Positions 1 to 5,739 of a stretch of DNA of 5,739 bases are shown one piece after another (the stretch's first letter is position 1; every line of letters begins with the position of its first letter). Under the pieces are notes generated by a model, which was not told where the DNA came from, did not search any database, and saw only the letters and a program-made list of their open reading frames with translations. The DNA comes from Chloroflexota bacterium (GTDB lineage: Bacteria; Chloroflexota; Dehalococcoidia; RBG-13-53-26), in NCBI GenBank assembly GCA_030616195.1, contig JAUWXW010000127.1, positions 1 to 5,739 on the forward strand, in the 5' to 3' direction. The position numbers and the translations under genes were made by a program.

Positions 1-17
1 CACACTGATAGTTAGCG

Positions 18-497
18 CTAGTCCTGTTCGTTTATGATCTCTGCCACCATTTCCGCTGTCCTACCCACAAGCTGGTGGCACTTCTCAACCTCCGGGCCTG
101 AGAAGAATTTTATCGCTGCCGTTAGGTCCGAGAAGTCAACCTGTGTGATTTCACGGCAGTCTGTGGTTCCAAATTCCTGCTCAAAGCTCCTGACCAGGCT
201 ACCTGCTTGCTCCGTCCCTTGTAGTACACATAAGAGCCCCTGATCAAGGCCTTCACGGCCATACTTCATACCCAACACCATCACTGCCCCCAGCAGTGCG
301 CCACAGGTCTTGCCTGCCTTGGCTATGCCACCGACAAAACAGCTAGAAGCTTTGAAGGTCAGCTCATCCTCCATACCCAATAGCTCCTGAAACGTGGCTA
401 ACACCACCTGACTGCAGCCGTAGAATTGGCAATGATAGGCATAAGCTTTCTCTCGGGCCTCCTTTTTGAAAGCCTCTTTAGAGATTTTACTTGCCAC
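18..497 (-). CDS. C_GCAxxG_C_C family (putative redox-active cysteine) protein
   Basis: A complete 159-residue protein. Its cysteine and glycine pattern matches the C_GCAxxG_C_C family: GCSQ at residues 27-30 followed by a hydrophobic helix, a Gly/Ala-rich block with C65 in KTCGALLGAVMVLG (63-76), C114 in the FGTTDCRE stretch, and C140 near the C-terminal helix. The family is widespread in anaerobes. It is often described as redox-active or metal-binding from its conserved cysteines, but no reaction is firmly established. There is no signal peptide or membrane segment, so the protein should be cytoplasmic. C23, C53 and C90 are additional cysteines. The GTG start (495-497) is chosen because AGGAGG lies 7 bases upstream and the N-terminus fits the family length. 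The gene is divergent from the binding-protein gene at 961, and I see no convincing promoter for it. Family call is confident; biochemical role is unknown. Confidence 0.88.
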   Translation of the reverse strand: MASKISKEAFKKEAREKAYAYHCQFYGCSQVVLATFQELLGMEDELTFKASSCFVGGIAKAGKTCGALLGAVMVLGMKYGREGLDQGLLCVLQGTEQAGSLVRSFEQEFGTTDCREITQVDFSDLTAAIKFFSGPEVEKCHQLVGRTAEMVAEIINEQD

Positions 498-504
498 AAT
501 GAAA

Positions 505-510
505 CCTCCT
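505..510 (-). promoter_or_regulatory. Ribosome binding site deciding a GTG start
   Basis: On the minus strand this reads AGGAGG, with 7 bases before the GTG at 495-497. It supports the non-ATG start of the cysteine-motif gene; no ATG lies nearby in frame. Confidence 0.8.
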
Positions 511-672
511 AATGATAGCTCAGCGGGGCGGATTTGAACGGGTCGTATCCCCGATGTTGCCTTTGGCTAGCCCTATTGTTGCACAAAATGGCTGATTGCA
601 CCATGGGGGCTGGGATGCCTCATTTCTTAGTGCCGAGGCACCTGTTAGCAAGCCGAGAGCTTCGCCCTAAGC

Positions 673-701
673 TTGACAAATGGGGACGGGTGCGCTATTA
701 T
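673..701 (+). promoter_or_regulatory. Sigma70-type promoter, TTGACA-N17-TATTAT
   Basis: A perfect -35 box TTGACA (673-678) is separated by exactly 17 bases from the -10 box TATTAT (696-701), one mismatch from TATAAT. Transcription would begin near 708 and run into the binding-protein gene at 961, giving an untranslated leader of about 250 bases. No other promoter of this quality lies between here and the gene. Start site and use are inferred. Confidence 0.65.
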
Positions 702-707
702 TGGCGA

Positions 708-960
708 CTACCAGATTCACATGGGAGATGCTTTAGCCAGCGTCTTCGCAATCAGCTTTCCGAATTCGTTCCCTCAAAAGGGACCTCAGTAGCGAGGTAT
801 AGACCTCGCTCCCGTAAGCAAAATGTAGAGATCGGCCCTGAGCGCTGGTCTCTCCACTACTGTGCGAGCGTTGTTTAACCTTCTCGCACCGGTTGTAGAG
901 CCCAGAACTAATGGAGCCGTTGTTTTCGAAGTTTCCTGCTAAAGAAAAAGGAGGATAAAG
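708..960 (+). promoter_or_regulatory. Long hairpin-rich 5' leader of the binding-protein gene; candidate cis-regulatory RNA
   Basis: This covers most of the 463-base gap between 497 and 961. Seen directly: a 5-bp stem TCCCT/AGGGA (770-774 with 779-783), a perfect 8-bp stem AGCGAGGT/ACCTCGCT with a 4-base loop (791-798 with 803-810), a perfect 7-bp stem GTGCGAG/CTCGCAC (862-868 with 883-889), and a weaker stem CGGTT/AGCCG (890-894 with 915-919). The last is followed by a T-rich TTGTTTT (920-926) and could be a weak terminator-like element ahead of the gene. I could not match the region to a known riboswitch or T-box. The long open frame across 534-878 (TTG start, no ribosome binding site) contains the promoter and most of the hairpins and is probably not a gene. 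That the leader regulates anything is inference. Confidence 0.35.
949..954 (+). promoter_or_regulatory. Strong ribosome binding site for the substrate-binding lipoprotein
   Basis: AGGAGG within a purine-rich run, 6 bases before the ATG at 961. It fixes the start, and the protein then begins with a classic lipoprotein signal peptide. Confidence 0.85.
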
Positions 961-2181
961 ATGAAAAGGTGGCTATCGATAGCAGCAGTGATGGTCTTCT
1001 GTCTGTCGCTGGTGATCGGTATCGCCTGCGGCGGAGGAGGTGAGGAGGAGGAAGGGGTAAAGAAGTTGAAGTTCGGCATCGGGATACCGCTTTCTGGCGC
1101 TGCGGGGGCCGTCGCCGGCTGGCCGTTTAAGTGGTCAGCGGAGATCGCCGAAGAGTGGTACCCCGAGTTTACTGTAGCCGGACAGCGATATAAATGGGAT
1201 TTCGTCTATGAAGATACGATGCCTGGCAGCGTCATTAGCCCCGCCGGCGGGCATGCTGCGGCGACCAAGTTCATCTATGACCAGCATGTAGACTTCATGT
1301 TTCTCACTCCCATCGATGCCGCGATAGCCGGGATGATGATAACTGAGGAGTTAGACCCGCCGATGATACTCTTCATTGGGTATGGTGGCATGTTTGATAT
1401 TGGGCCCGACTATCCCCATACCTTCGTCAACATGCAAATTGGTGATTTGGAGTATTTACCCCTCTTTGACTATATCGCCAAGGAGCACCCTGAGGTGAAG
1501 CGTACGATTGCCGGTAAGGGTGGAAGTCAAACCACGGACACCGCATACACTGGCATTAAGGCGGCTTGCGACTACTATGGTATTGACCTTACGACTACGG
1601 AAAGCAGCGGTGAAATGGTGGTGGAATATTATCCCCAAGCAACCAGTTACATGACTCACGACCCTGACATGATTTTTGGTAATGCCGGCTTGTTGAAAGC
1701 CATGTGGGACCTGGGCTATGAAGGGCTCTGTGCCAGCAATTTCTGGGCTGAGGCGGGCTGGGGGGAGGTGCCCTGGGATAAGGCGGCAGGAAACGTATAC
1801 GTATTTATGCCCCACCCAATGCAAGAGCCGTGGCCTGAAGTGGCGGCCTTCGCTACCGAGTTTGAGCACCGCTTTGGTGTAGAGGTTACACCGGCCATAT
1901 TGCTTACGCCTTTGATGGTCCAGGTAATGAGCCAGGCCTTGGAGCAGGCAGGAACTGTGGATGATGTGGAGAAAATTGTGGAGGCTCTGGAGACCGGGAC
2001 CTTTGACACCATGGTGGGGCCGGTCTACTTTGGTGGTGAGGAGTTTAATGGCATCGGGCATACGTTAATGTTGCCCCAGCCGATCTGGAGGGTCACGGGG
2101 CCGGGCGAGTATGAGGTAGTAGCGTATTACACCGCGGAGGAGCTAGAGGCGCTAGCGATTGAGATTTACGGGGTAAGATAG
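961..2181 (+). CDS. ABC transporter substrate-binding lipoprotein, type I (branched-chain amino acid / Peripla_BP_6-like)
   Basis: A complete 406-residue secreted binding protein. Residues 1-22 form a signal peptide (KR followed by a hydrophobic core), ending in a lipobox-like GIA before C23, which would be lipidated and anchor the protein to the membrane. A Gly4-Glu4 linker follows. From residue 36 the LKFGIGIPLSGAAG stretch is the usual first strand and ligand loop of type I (LivJ-like) binding proteins. GQRYKWDFVYED (74-85) and a Rossmann-like second lobe around residues 180-300 follow. Length is typical. Members capture amino acids, amides, aromatic acids or other small organics for an ABC importer; the actual ligand cannot be read here. 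The first lobe is rich in Trp and Tyr (W54, W58, W66, Y67), which might suit a hydrophobic ligand, but this is inference. No permease or ATPase gene follows. A paralogue lies at 5099 onward on the opposite strand. Confidence 0.9.
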   Translation: MKRWLSIAAVMVFCLSLVIGIACGGGGEEEEGVKKLKFGIGIPLSGAAGAVAGWPFKWSAEIAEEWYPEFTVAGQRYKWDFVYEDTMPGSVISPAGGHAAATKFIYDQHVDFMFLTPIDAAIAGMMITEELDPPMILFIGYGGMFDIGPDYPHTFVNMQIGDLEYLPLFDYIAKEHPEVKRTIAGKGGSQTTDTAYTGIKAACDYYGIDLTTTESSGEMVVEYYPQATSYMTHDPDMIFGNAGLLKAMWDLGYEGLCASNFWAEAGWGEVPWDKAAGNVYVFMPHPMQEPWPEVAAFATEFEHRFGVEVTPAILLTPLMVQVMSQALEQAGTVDDVEKIVEALETGTFDTMVGPVYFGGEEFNGIGHTLMLPQPIWRVTGPGEYEVVAYYTAEELEALAIEIYGVR

Positions 2182-2309
2182 TTAGACTTCATTGCCTGGA
2201 CTTGCCAGCATAGGATTTCCATCTTGTCGGTGGAATTCATCTGCTCACCCGGTTTCTGACTGCTGCCACGGATAGCCATTTTCCCCAGTGAGTATCGGGT
2301 GATAAAGGT

Positions 2310-2331
2310 GTAGGCCCTCGGCCTACTTCTT
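2310..2331 (+). terminator. Possible rho-independent terminator after the binding-protein gene
   Basis: Perfect 7-bp GC-rich stem GTAGGCC/GGCCTAC (2310-2316 with 2320-2326) with loop CTC, followed by TTCTT. The T-tract is short and broken, and the hairpin lies about 130 bases past the stop codon, so it is a moderate candidate. It may instead belong to the leader of the downstream stress-protein gene. Confidence 0.4.
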
Positions 2332-2333
2332 AA

Positions 2334-2348
2334 GCTAACCTCGTTAGC
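2334..2348 (+). other. Small perfect hairpin upstream of the Usp gene
   Basis: GCTAAC, loop CTC, GTTAGC: a perfect 6-bp stem only 7 bases after the preceding hairpin and with the same 3-base loop. It lies 40 bases before the Usp start codon. It could be an operator-like inverted repeat or part of an RNA leader; function unknown. Confidence 0.4.
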
Positions 2349-2375
2349 ATGTAATGTATCATCAAATCTGCCATC

Positions 2376-2381
2376 GGAGGT
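2376..2381 (+). promoter_or_regulatory. Ribosome binding site for the Usp gene
   Basis: GGAGGT with 7 bases before the ATG at 2389. It supports this start, which gives the canonical MYRRMLVPLDGS N-terminus of UspA domains. Confidence 0.8.
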
Positions 2382-2388
2382 ACAAACA

Positions 2389-3309
2389 ATGTACCGTAGG
2401 ATGCTCGTTCCACTGGACGGCTCCGAGTTGGCTGAAGTAGTCCTTCCCTATGCCAAGGAACTTGCTGGGAGGCTGGATCTGGACGTAATCTTGCTTCATG
2501 TTTGCAGCCCAGATGAAGGCAAATTGGTTCCCATGCATCGAGCCTATGTCGAGCGGGCGGCTGAGATCATAAGGCGTCAGTCAGCGGAGGTTCAGCAAAG
2601 GGCAGGCATTCAACAAGGAGGTGGAGCGGTAGAAGCGCGAGGTGAACTGGCTGCGGGCCACCCCGCTGAGGAGATCCTTCGTTATGCTGAGGAGAACGAC
2701 GTCGATCTGATACTCATGGCAACCCATGGCCGCTCTGGAATCAGGCGCTGGGCCATGGGAAGCGTGGCCGATAAGGTCCTCCACGCATCAAAGGTCCCTG
2801 TTTGCCTTGTTCGAGCCGGGATTCCCGAAGAGATCGTTCATGACAAATGGCCATGGAGAACAATGCTGGTCCCACTGGATGGTTCAGAGCTAGCTGAATC
2901 GGTGCTTCCTCATGTCGAAGCGCTGGCAAAACAGCGGGGTGCTGAGCCGGCGGATGTGGCTCTACTCATGGTTTGCGAACCCCGGATCATCCCGTCAAGT
3001 TATCCTTATGGTGTGCCTTTGAGCTTGGAGGGGGTGCAGGAGGAAACGGATAGGTGTAAGCGGGAAGCTGAGGAGTACCTGGCTGGAGTGGGGAAGCGGC
3101 TTAAGGATGTCGGTCTTAGGGTGCGCTCAGAGGTGCTGGTGGGCAGGCCCGCTGATGACATCGTTGACTATGCGAATAGAAATTCCGTTAATCTCATTGT
3201 CATGGCAACCCATGGGCGCTCTGGACTCAGCCGTTGGGTCATGGGCAGTGTCGCCGACCGGGTTGTGCTAGGAGTCTCCAGCCCGATCTTTCTGGTGAGG
3301 CCGCGCTGA
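2389..3309 (+). CDS. Tandem universal stress protein (two UspA domains)
   Basis: A 306-residue cytoplasmic protein made of two UspA domains, about 1-143 and 158-306. Each begins with the same MLVPLDGSELAE strand-loop (from residues 5 and 159), which carries the adenine-side Asp (D9, D164). Each ends with the ATP-binding loop of the family, Gly-x9-Gly-Ser: G114 to G124-S125 in domain 1 and G276 to G286-S287 in domain 2. The position three before the first Gly is Ala in both, where the textbook motif has Gly. Both domains therefore look capable of binding ATP, whereas some tandem Usps keep only one intact site. Usp proteins act in stress survival and energy-state signalling; no partner can be named. 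The gene stands alone between two candidate terminators, with 207 bases upstream and 438 downstream. The family call is very firm, the physiological role open. Confidence 0.95.
   Translation: MYRRMLVPLDGSELAEVVLPYAKELAGRLDLDVILLHVCSPDEGKLVPMHRAYVERAAEIIRRQSAEVQQRAGIQQGGGAVEARGELAAGHPAEEILRYAEENDVDLILMATHGRSGIRRWAMGSVADKVLHASKVPVCLVRAGIPEEIVHDKWPWRTMLVPLDGSELAESVLPHVEALAKQRGAEPADVALLMVCEPRIIPSSYPYGVPLSLEGVQEETDRCKREAEEYLAGVGKRLKDVGLRVRSEVLVGRPADDIVDYANRNSVNLIVMATHGRSGLSRWVMGSVADRVVLGVSSPIFLVRPR
2714..3251 (+). repeat. Diverged internal direct repeat within the Usp gene
   Basis: The DNA coding for the ATP-binding loop occurs twice, at about 2714-2777 and 3200-3263. The first 16 bases (TCATGGCAACCCATGG) are identical and most of the following 48 match. 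A second matched pair begins at 2401 and 2863, where both domains start MLVPLDGS. This reflects the ancestral domain duplication, kept similar at the DNA level in the functional loops. Coordinates span the outer limits of the loop copies, not one continuous repeat. Confidence 0.6.
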
Positions 3310-3362
3310 TCTGGTTCAGGTCAAGTCCAAGGCACATGAGGGTGGCCAGTTTAATGCAAGTG

Positions 3363-3390
3363 AGGCTGGGCAGATAGCTCGGCCTTTTCT
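3363..3390 (+). terminator. Probable rho-independent terminator after the Usp gene
   Basis: Eight-bp stem AGGCTGGG/CTCGGCCT (3363-3370 with 3378-3385), six Watson-Crick pairs plus two G-T, with 7-base loop CAGATAG. The 3' arm runs straight into TTTTCT. It lies 54 bases past the Usp stop codon, the expected position. Confidence 0.5.
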
Positions 3391-3747
3391 ACCTCCGGTT
3401 CGACCCCAGCGCGGTAGCATCTAAGGGTGCATCTCCTTCGGCGTGACCACTGGCCTGTGGTGCTCCGAGCGGGCTTGACGCCCAGAGACCCTGGGGGCTA
3501 TTATCACCGCGTTAGGCTCAGGACGGCAACGGCGCCATCCAAAGCTGAGATGGGAGATGCGGGATAATATGTCTTTGCCTGCCTCCAGGGCCTCCCAGGA
3601 GCAACCTAGACGAGGTCAACCAAGATAGATGGTGAGTCCCGATTGAGCGCTAACAGCACGGAAGCCCCTTTTTCGATCTATAACGCTGTGACAGGTTGGC
3701 GGGCTATTTGGCTGTCTGAGCAACAAAGCAGGCAATTGCTTACATAG
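3391..3747. other. Non-coding gap between the Usp and MFS genes
   Basis: No gene is supported here. It contains a promoter (3475-3504, listed separately), a 5-bp hairpin ACCAC/GTGGT (3446-3450 with 3457-3461), and a 5-bp hairpin CCCAG/CTGGG (3481-3485 with 3491-3495) inside the promoter spacer. A 19-codon frame at 3569-3628 has only a poorly spaced GGGAG before it and is probably chance. A T-run at 3669-3673 has no stem in front. I see no remnant of a recognisable gene. Confidence 0.5.
3475..3504 (+). promoter_or_regulatory. Sigma70-type promoter, TTGACG-N18-TATTAT
   Basis: The -35 box TTGACG (3475-3480) and -10 box TATTAT (3499-3504) are 18 bases apart. Together with flanking bases they match the promoter at 673-701 (CTTGAC and GCTATTAT in both). 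Transcription would start near 3511 and reach the MFS gene at 3748 after about 240 untranslated bases. A CCCAG/CTGGG inverted repeat occupies the spacer and could be a repressor site. Use is inferred. Confidence 0.5.
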
Positions 3748-5019
3748 GTGGATATGAAAGCAGAAACACCTGAGCCCACCTCAGCCAATAGCTCGAAAAA
3801 GCCACAGCCCCCGGTTCGAAAATGGAATTACGGGTGGGTGGTAATAGGGGTGTTTCTGGTTATCGATTCCTCGATCATGGGGTTGACCTTTTCCCTGGGG
3901 CTCATGTTGCCCCTCATAAGCGATGACTTGGGGATGAGCCTCCGTCAGTCGGGATGGCTGGGCTCGGCCAACTGGATGGTGAATGCTATCCTCGCCGTCT
4001 TCTTGGCTAGCTGGCTATCCCGCTATAGCCCCAAAAAACTAATTACCCTGGCCACCCTTTTCGGTGCCCCCCTGATCTTCGTCCATGGCTGGGCTCCCAA
4101 CTACTGGGTCCTGCTCCTGAGTCGCGTCGCCTTTATGGCCGTCACCCTGGCGCGCTTGCCCGCCCGGCCCCTTCTCATCCAGCAGTGGTTCCCCGTGGAG
4201 AAGATCGCCACGGTGAACGCGGTGCTGACCATAGGCATGGGGGCGGTAGGGGGCACTATGATATTCTTTATGGGCGATCTTATAGAGGCGCTCAATGGAT
4301 GGAGAAATACCTTCTACCTCTTTGGCTTTATTTCGGTCCTTGTTCTCGCTGTCTGGGTCATCCTGGGCCGGGAAAACCCTGCCTCTGCCGCAGGTATGAG
4401 AAGAGAGGCGCGGGAGCGATTGCCGCTCAAAGCCCTTTTCAAGTACAAGGTCCTATGGCTGGTGGGCCTGGGATTAGCTGGCGCCGCGCTCAGCTGGGGA
4501 ACCATGTTTACCTTGTGGCCACAATATGCCATACCAGAGGGGATCGTCACCCTGAAGCAGGCAAGCCGTATCCATGGCCTTGGTATGTATGGGTTCATGG
4601 CTGGAGCTATTCTCTGTGGTCTCATCTCAACAAGGATTGGCCGTCGAAAGCCTTTGCTCTGGGTGCCAGGACTCCTTTTCCCCTTCTTAACCCTGGGCAT
4701 ACTTTTCTCCCACTCCTTCACCGTGATCGCTATTCTCTGGACAATTTGGGGCATCATGTTTATCTTTTTCCCCATTGTGATGACCATACCCTATGAGATC
4801 CCGGGGATAAAGCCTCAGGAGGTAGCTGTGGCTACCGCCTTCGTTATGACCATGTTTACTGCAGGGGCTGCCTTGGGGCCGATAATGGCGGGACATCTTG
4901 CCGACGCCTTTTCCCTCAAGCTAGCCCTGGGGGTATCATGCCTCTTCGGCGTCCTCCTGTTCATCTCTGGACTGCTAATTCCGGAAACAGGCCCGCGGGC
5001 GCGAGCTGACAAGGGATGA
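3748..5019 (+). CDS. Major facilitator superfamily (MFS) transporter
   Basis: A 423-residue integral membrane protein with about 12 hydrophobic segments in two halves. The first six lie at about residues 28-207, a charged cytoplasmic loop at 208-230, and the second six at 233-412. The loop after segment 2 carries a weak form of MFS motif A (SRYSPKK, 91-97). The matching loop in the second half is better preserved (TRIGRRK, 295-301). The first 25 residues are a Pro/Ser/Lys-rich cytoplasmic tail. It is a secondary carrier, probably driven by an ion gradient, for a small solute. The overall look recalls the oxalate/formate or cyanate-nitrate type MFS groups, but the substrate cannot be assigned. 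A TAG lies directly before the GTG at 3748; the ATG at 3754 is an equally possible start, and neither has a well-placed ribosome binding site. The gene is convergent with the second binding-protein gene, 79 bases away. Confidence 0.88.
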   Translation: MDMKAETPEPTSANSSKKPQPPVRKWNYGWVVIGVFLVIDSSIMGLTFSLGLMLPLISDDLGMSLRQSGWLGSANWMVNAILAVFLASWLSRYSPKKLITLATLFGAPLIFVHGWAPNYWVLLLSRVAFMAVTLARLPARPLLIQQWFPVEKIATVNAVLTIGMGAVGGTMIFFMGDLIEALNGWRNTFYLFGFISVLVLAVWVILGRENPASAAGMRREARERLPLKALFKYKVLWLVGLGLAGAALSWGTMFTLWPQYAIPEGIVTLKQASRIHGLGMYGFMAGAILCGLISTRIGRRKPLLWVPGLLFPFLTLGILFSHSFTVIAILWTIWGIMFIFFPIVMTIPYEIPGIKPQEVAVATAFVMTMFTAGAALGPIMAGHLADAFSLKLALGVSCLFGVLLFISGLLIPETGPRARADKG

Positions 5020-5098
5020 CGCTGAAGGGAAAGAATTGAGGCACTACCGCCCTCCTTTGTGAAACCCTGTCCCGACGACTGCAGGCGATGAAGCTCCA

Positions 5099-5739
5099 CT
5101 ATCTCTCCGCGTAAACCTCTTCTGCTATCGCCTCCGACTGTCCTGGGGTGTATACTTTTATTACCCGATATTGATCCTGCCCCAGGACCTCGTAGATGGG
5201 AGACGGCCACACTAATACATGCCCAATTTGGTTAAGCGCCTCACCACCATAATGGACGAGACCAACCGAGCTATAAAAGCTACCACGCTCCATAGTCTCT
5301 ATAATCTTGTCCACATCATCCACAGTGCCGGCCTGCTTTAACACCTCGGTATATACCTGCAGGAGAATAAACGTCTGCATTGACGCCGCTGTGAACTCTA
5401 CACCATAGCGCTGTTCAAACTCGGCAGCGATGGAGCTCACCTCAGGCCACAGGCCCCCGAACGGGTGTGGCATATAGACTAGCATACCCGCGGCCTTATC
5501 CCAGTCTACCGCCCCGGCTGACACTTCGGTCCAGTGGAAAGAGGCACAGAACCCTTCATAGCTGAAGTCCCATAGAGCTTTAAACTCAGGCAAGATGCCT
5601 ATAATGAGGTCGGGGTGGGAGGCCATCATCTTAGTTGCCAGGGGGTAATATTCCACCATGCCCCATGGGACTGCCTCGGCCCGAAGTTCAAGACCATAGT
5701 AGTCACAACAGCCCTTGACAGCATCGAGCATGGTTTGCC
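5099..5739 (-). CDS. ABC transporter substrate-binding protein, type I, C-terminal part (cut by window edge)
   Basis: The last 213 or so residues of a second LivJ/Peripla_BP_6-type binding protein; the frame stays open to the window edge. The ATG at 5729-5731 is internal, because it aligns near residue 194 of the 406-residue protein at 961. The signal peptide and first lobe are therefore off the window. By hand alignment about 100 of some 205 residues are identical to that protein. Shared blocks include CDYYG, EYYP, a WDKAAG segment, MPHP, WPEV, QAGTVDDV and the final NxIGH...P.PI region. The two are clearly paralogues and probably bind related ligands. Differences in the lobe-two loop (WTEVSAGAVDWDK against WAEAGWGEVPWDK) could tune specificity. 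The gene converges on the MFS gene with no clear shared terminator in the 79-base gap. No permease or ATPase genes are visible; they could lie beyond the edge. Confidence 0.9.
   Translation of the reverse strand, partial: QTMLDAVKGCCDYYGLELRAEAVPWGMVEYYPLATKMMASHPDLIIGILPEFKALWDFSYEGFCASFHWTEVSAGAVDWDKAAGMLVYMPHPFGGLWPEVSSIAAEFEQRYGVEFTAASMQTFILLQVYTEVLKQAGTVDDVDKIIETMERGSFYSSVGLVHYGGEALNQIGHVLVWPSPIYEVLGQDQYRVIKVYTPGQSEAIAEEVYAER

Noticed and set aside
511..545. tRNA-like words (TAGCTCAG at 516-523 and GATTTGAAC at 531-539, the latter resembling a reverse-strand T-loop)
   Set aside because: The arms do not pair: the T-stem fails at two of five positions as a minus-strand tRNA, and no matching D-stem or acceptor stem exists on either strand.
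534..878. 114-codon open frame on the plus strand
   Set aside because: It has a TTG start with no ribosome binding site and an Arg/Cys-rich sequence with no recognisable domain. It runs through a near-consensus promoter and two of the hairpins, so it is probably a chance frame.
1456..2061. 201-codon open frame antisense to the binding-protein gene
   Set aside because: It lies wholly inside a well-supported gene on the other strand and its translation has no recognisable features.
3391..3425. GGTTCGACCCC resembling a tRNA T-arm
   Set aside because: The flanking bases pair poorly and no acceptor or anticodon arm can be built around it.
3495..3520. ATCACCGCG resembling the T-box motif
   Set aside because: It lacks the preceding GGGTGG context and has no terminator or antiterminator stem around it; the downstream gene is also not a usual T-box target.
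3569..3628. 19-codon frame in the leader of the MFS gene as a leader peptide
   Set aside because: The nearest GGGAG is 12 or more bases upstream, and there is no run of regulatory codons or attenuator after it.
4185..4796. Long open frames in other frames and on the minus strand within the MFS gene
   Set aside because: They are shadows of the membrane-protein reading frame, with unlikely residue composition and no ribosome binding sites.
5020..5098. Shared bidirectional terminator between the convergent MFS and binding-protein genes
   Set aside because: Only a 4-bp GAGG/CCTC pairing with a 9-base loop is visible, with no proper T-tract on either strand.

Overview
The window reads as a piece of a bacterial chromosome of medium GC content (a little over half by eye). 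It has five protein genes and no visible mobile element, CRISPR array, tRNA or rRNA. The gene types are a lipoprotein-type solute-binding protein with a Cys-Gly-rich then Glu-rich N-terminus, a second orphan binding protein of the same family, a tandem-domain universal stress protein, a C_GCAxxG_C_C-type cysteine protein and an MFS carrier. This mix suggests an anaerobic or subsurface lineage such as Chloroflexota (Dehalococcoidia-like). That assignment is an inference from gene style, not something the sequence proves.

Layout from left to right. On the minus strand at 18-497 lies a complete C_GCAxxG_C_C family gene with a GTG start and a strong ribosome binding site. A 463-base divergent gap (498-960) follows. 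It holds a near-consensus sigma70-type promoter (673-701) and a leader of about 250 bases with several clean hairpins. The leader ends at a strong ribosome binding site in front of a branched-chain-amino-acid-type ABC substrate-binding lipoprotein (961-2181). A 207-base gap contains two adjacent perfect hairpins, the first a plausible terminator. Next is a 306-aa protein with two UspA domains (2389-3309), followed by a probable terminator (3363-3390). A 438-base non-coding gap follows, with a second promoter (3475-3504) whose two boxes closely match the first. An MFS transporter is at 3748-5019. On the minus strand, convergent with it, is the C-terminal part of a second substrate-binding protein (5099 to the window edge), roughly half identical to the first.

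How the genes work together. The two binding proteins would capture a small organic solute outside the membrane, but no ABC permease or ATPase genes lie beside them here, so their partners are elsewhere. The MFS protein is a separate secondary carrier. The Usp protein probably binds nucleotide and acts in stress or energy-state adaptation. Each gene appears to have its own transcription signals, so this is a set of single-gene units rather than one operon. No complete novel system is evident. The most interesting non-coding signals are the two look-alike promoters with long leaders and the hairpin-rich leader before the first binding protein.
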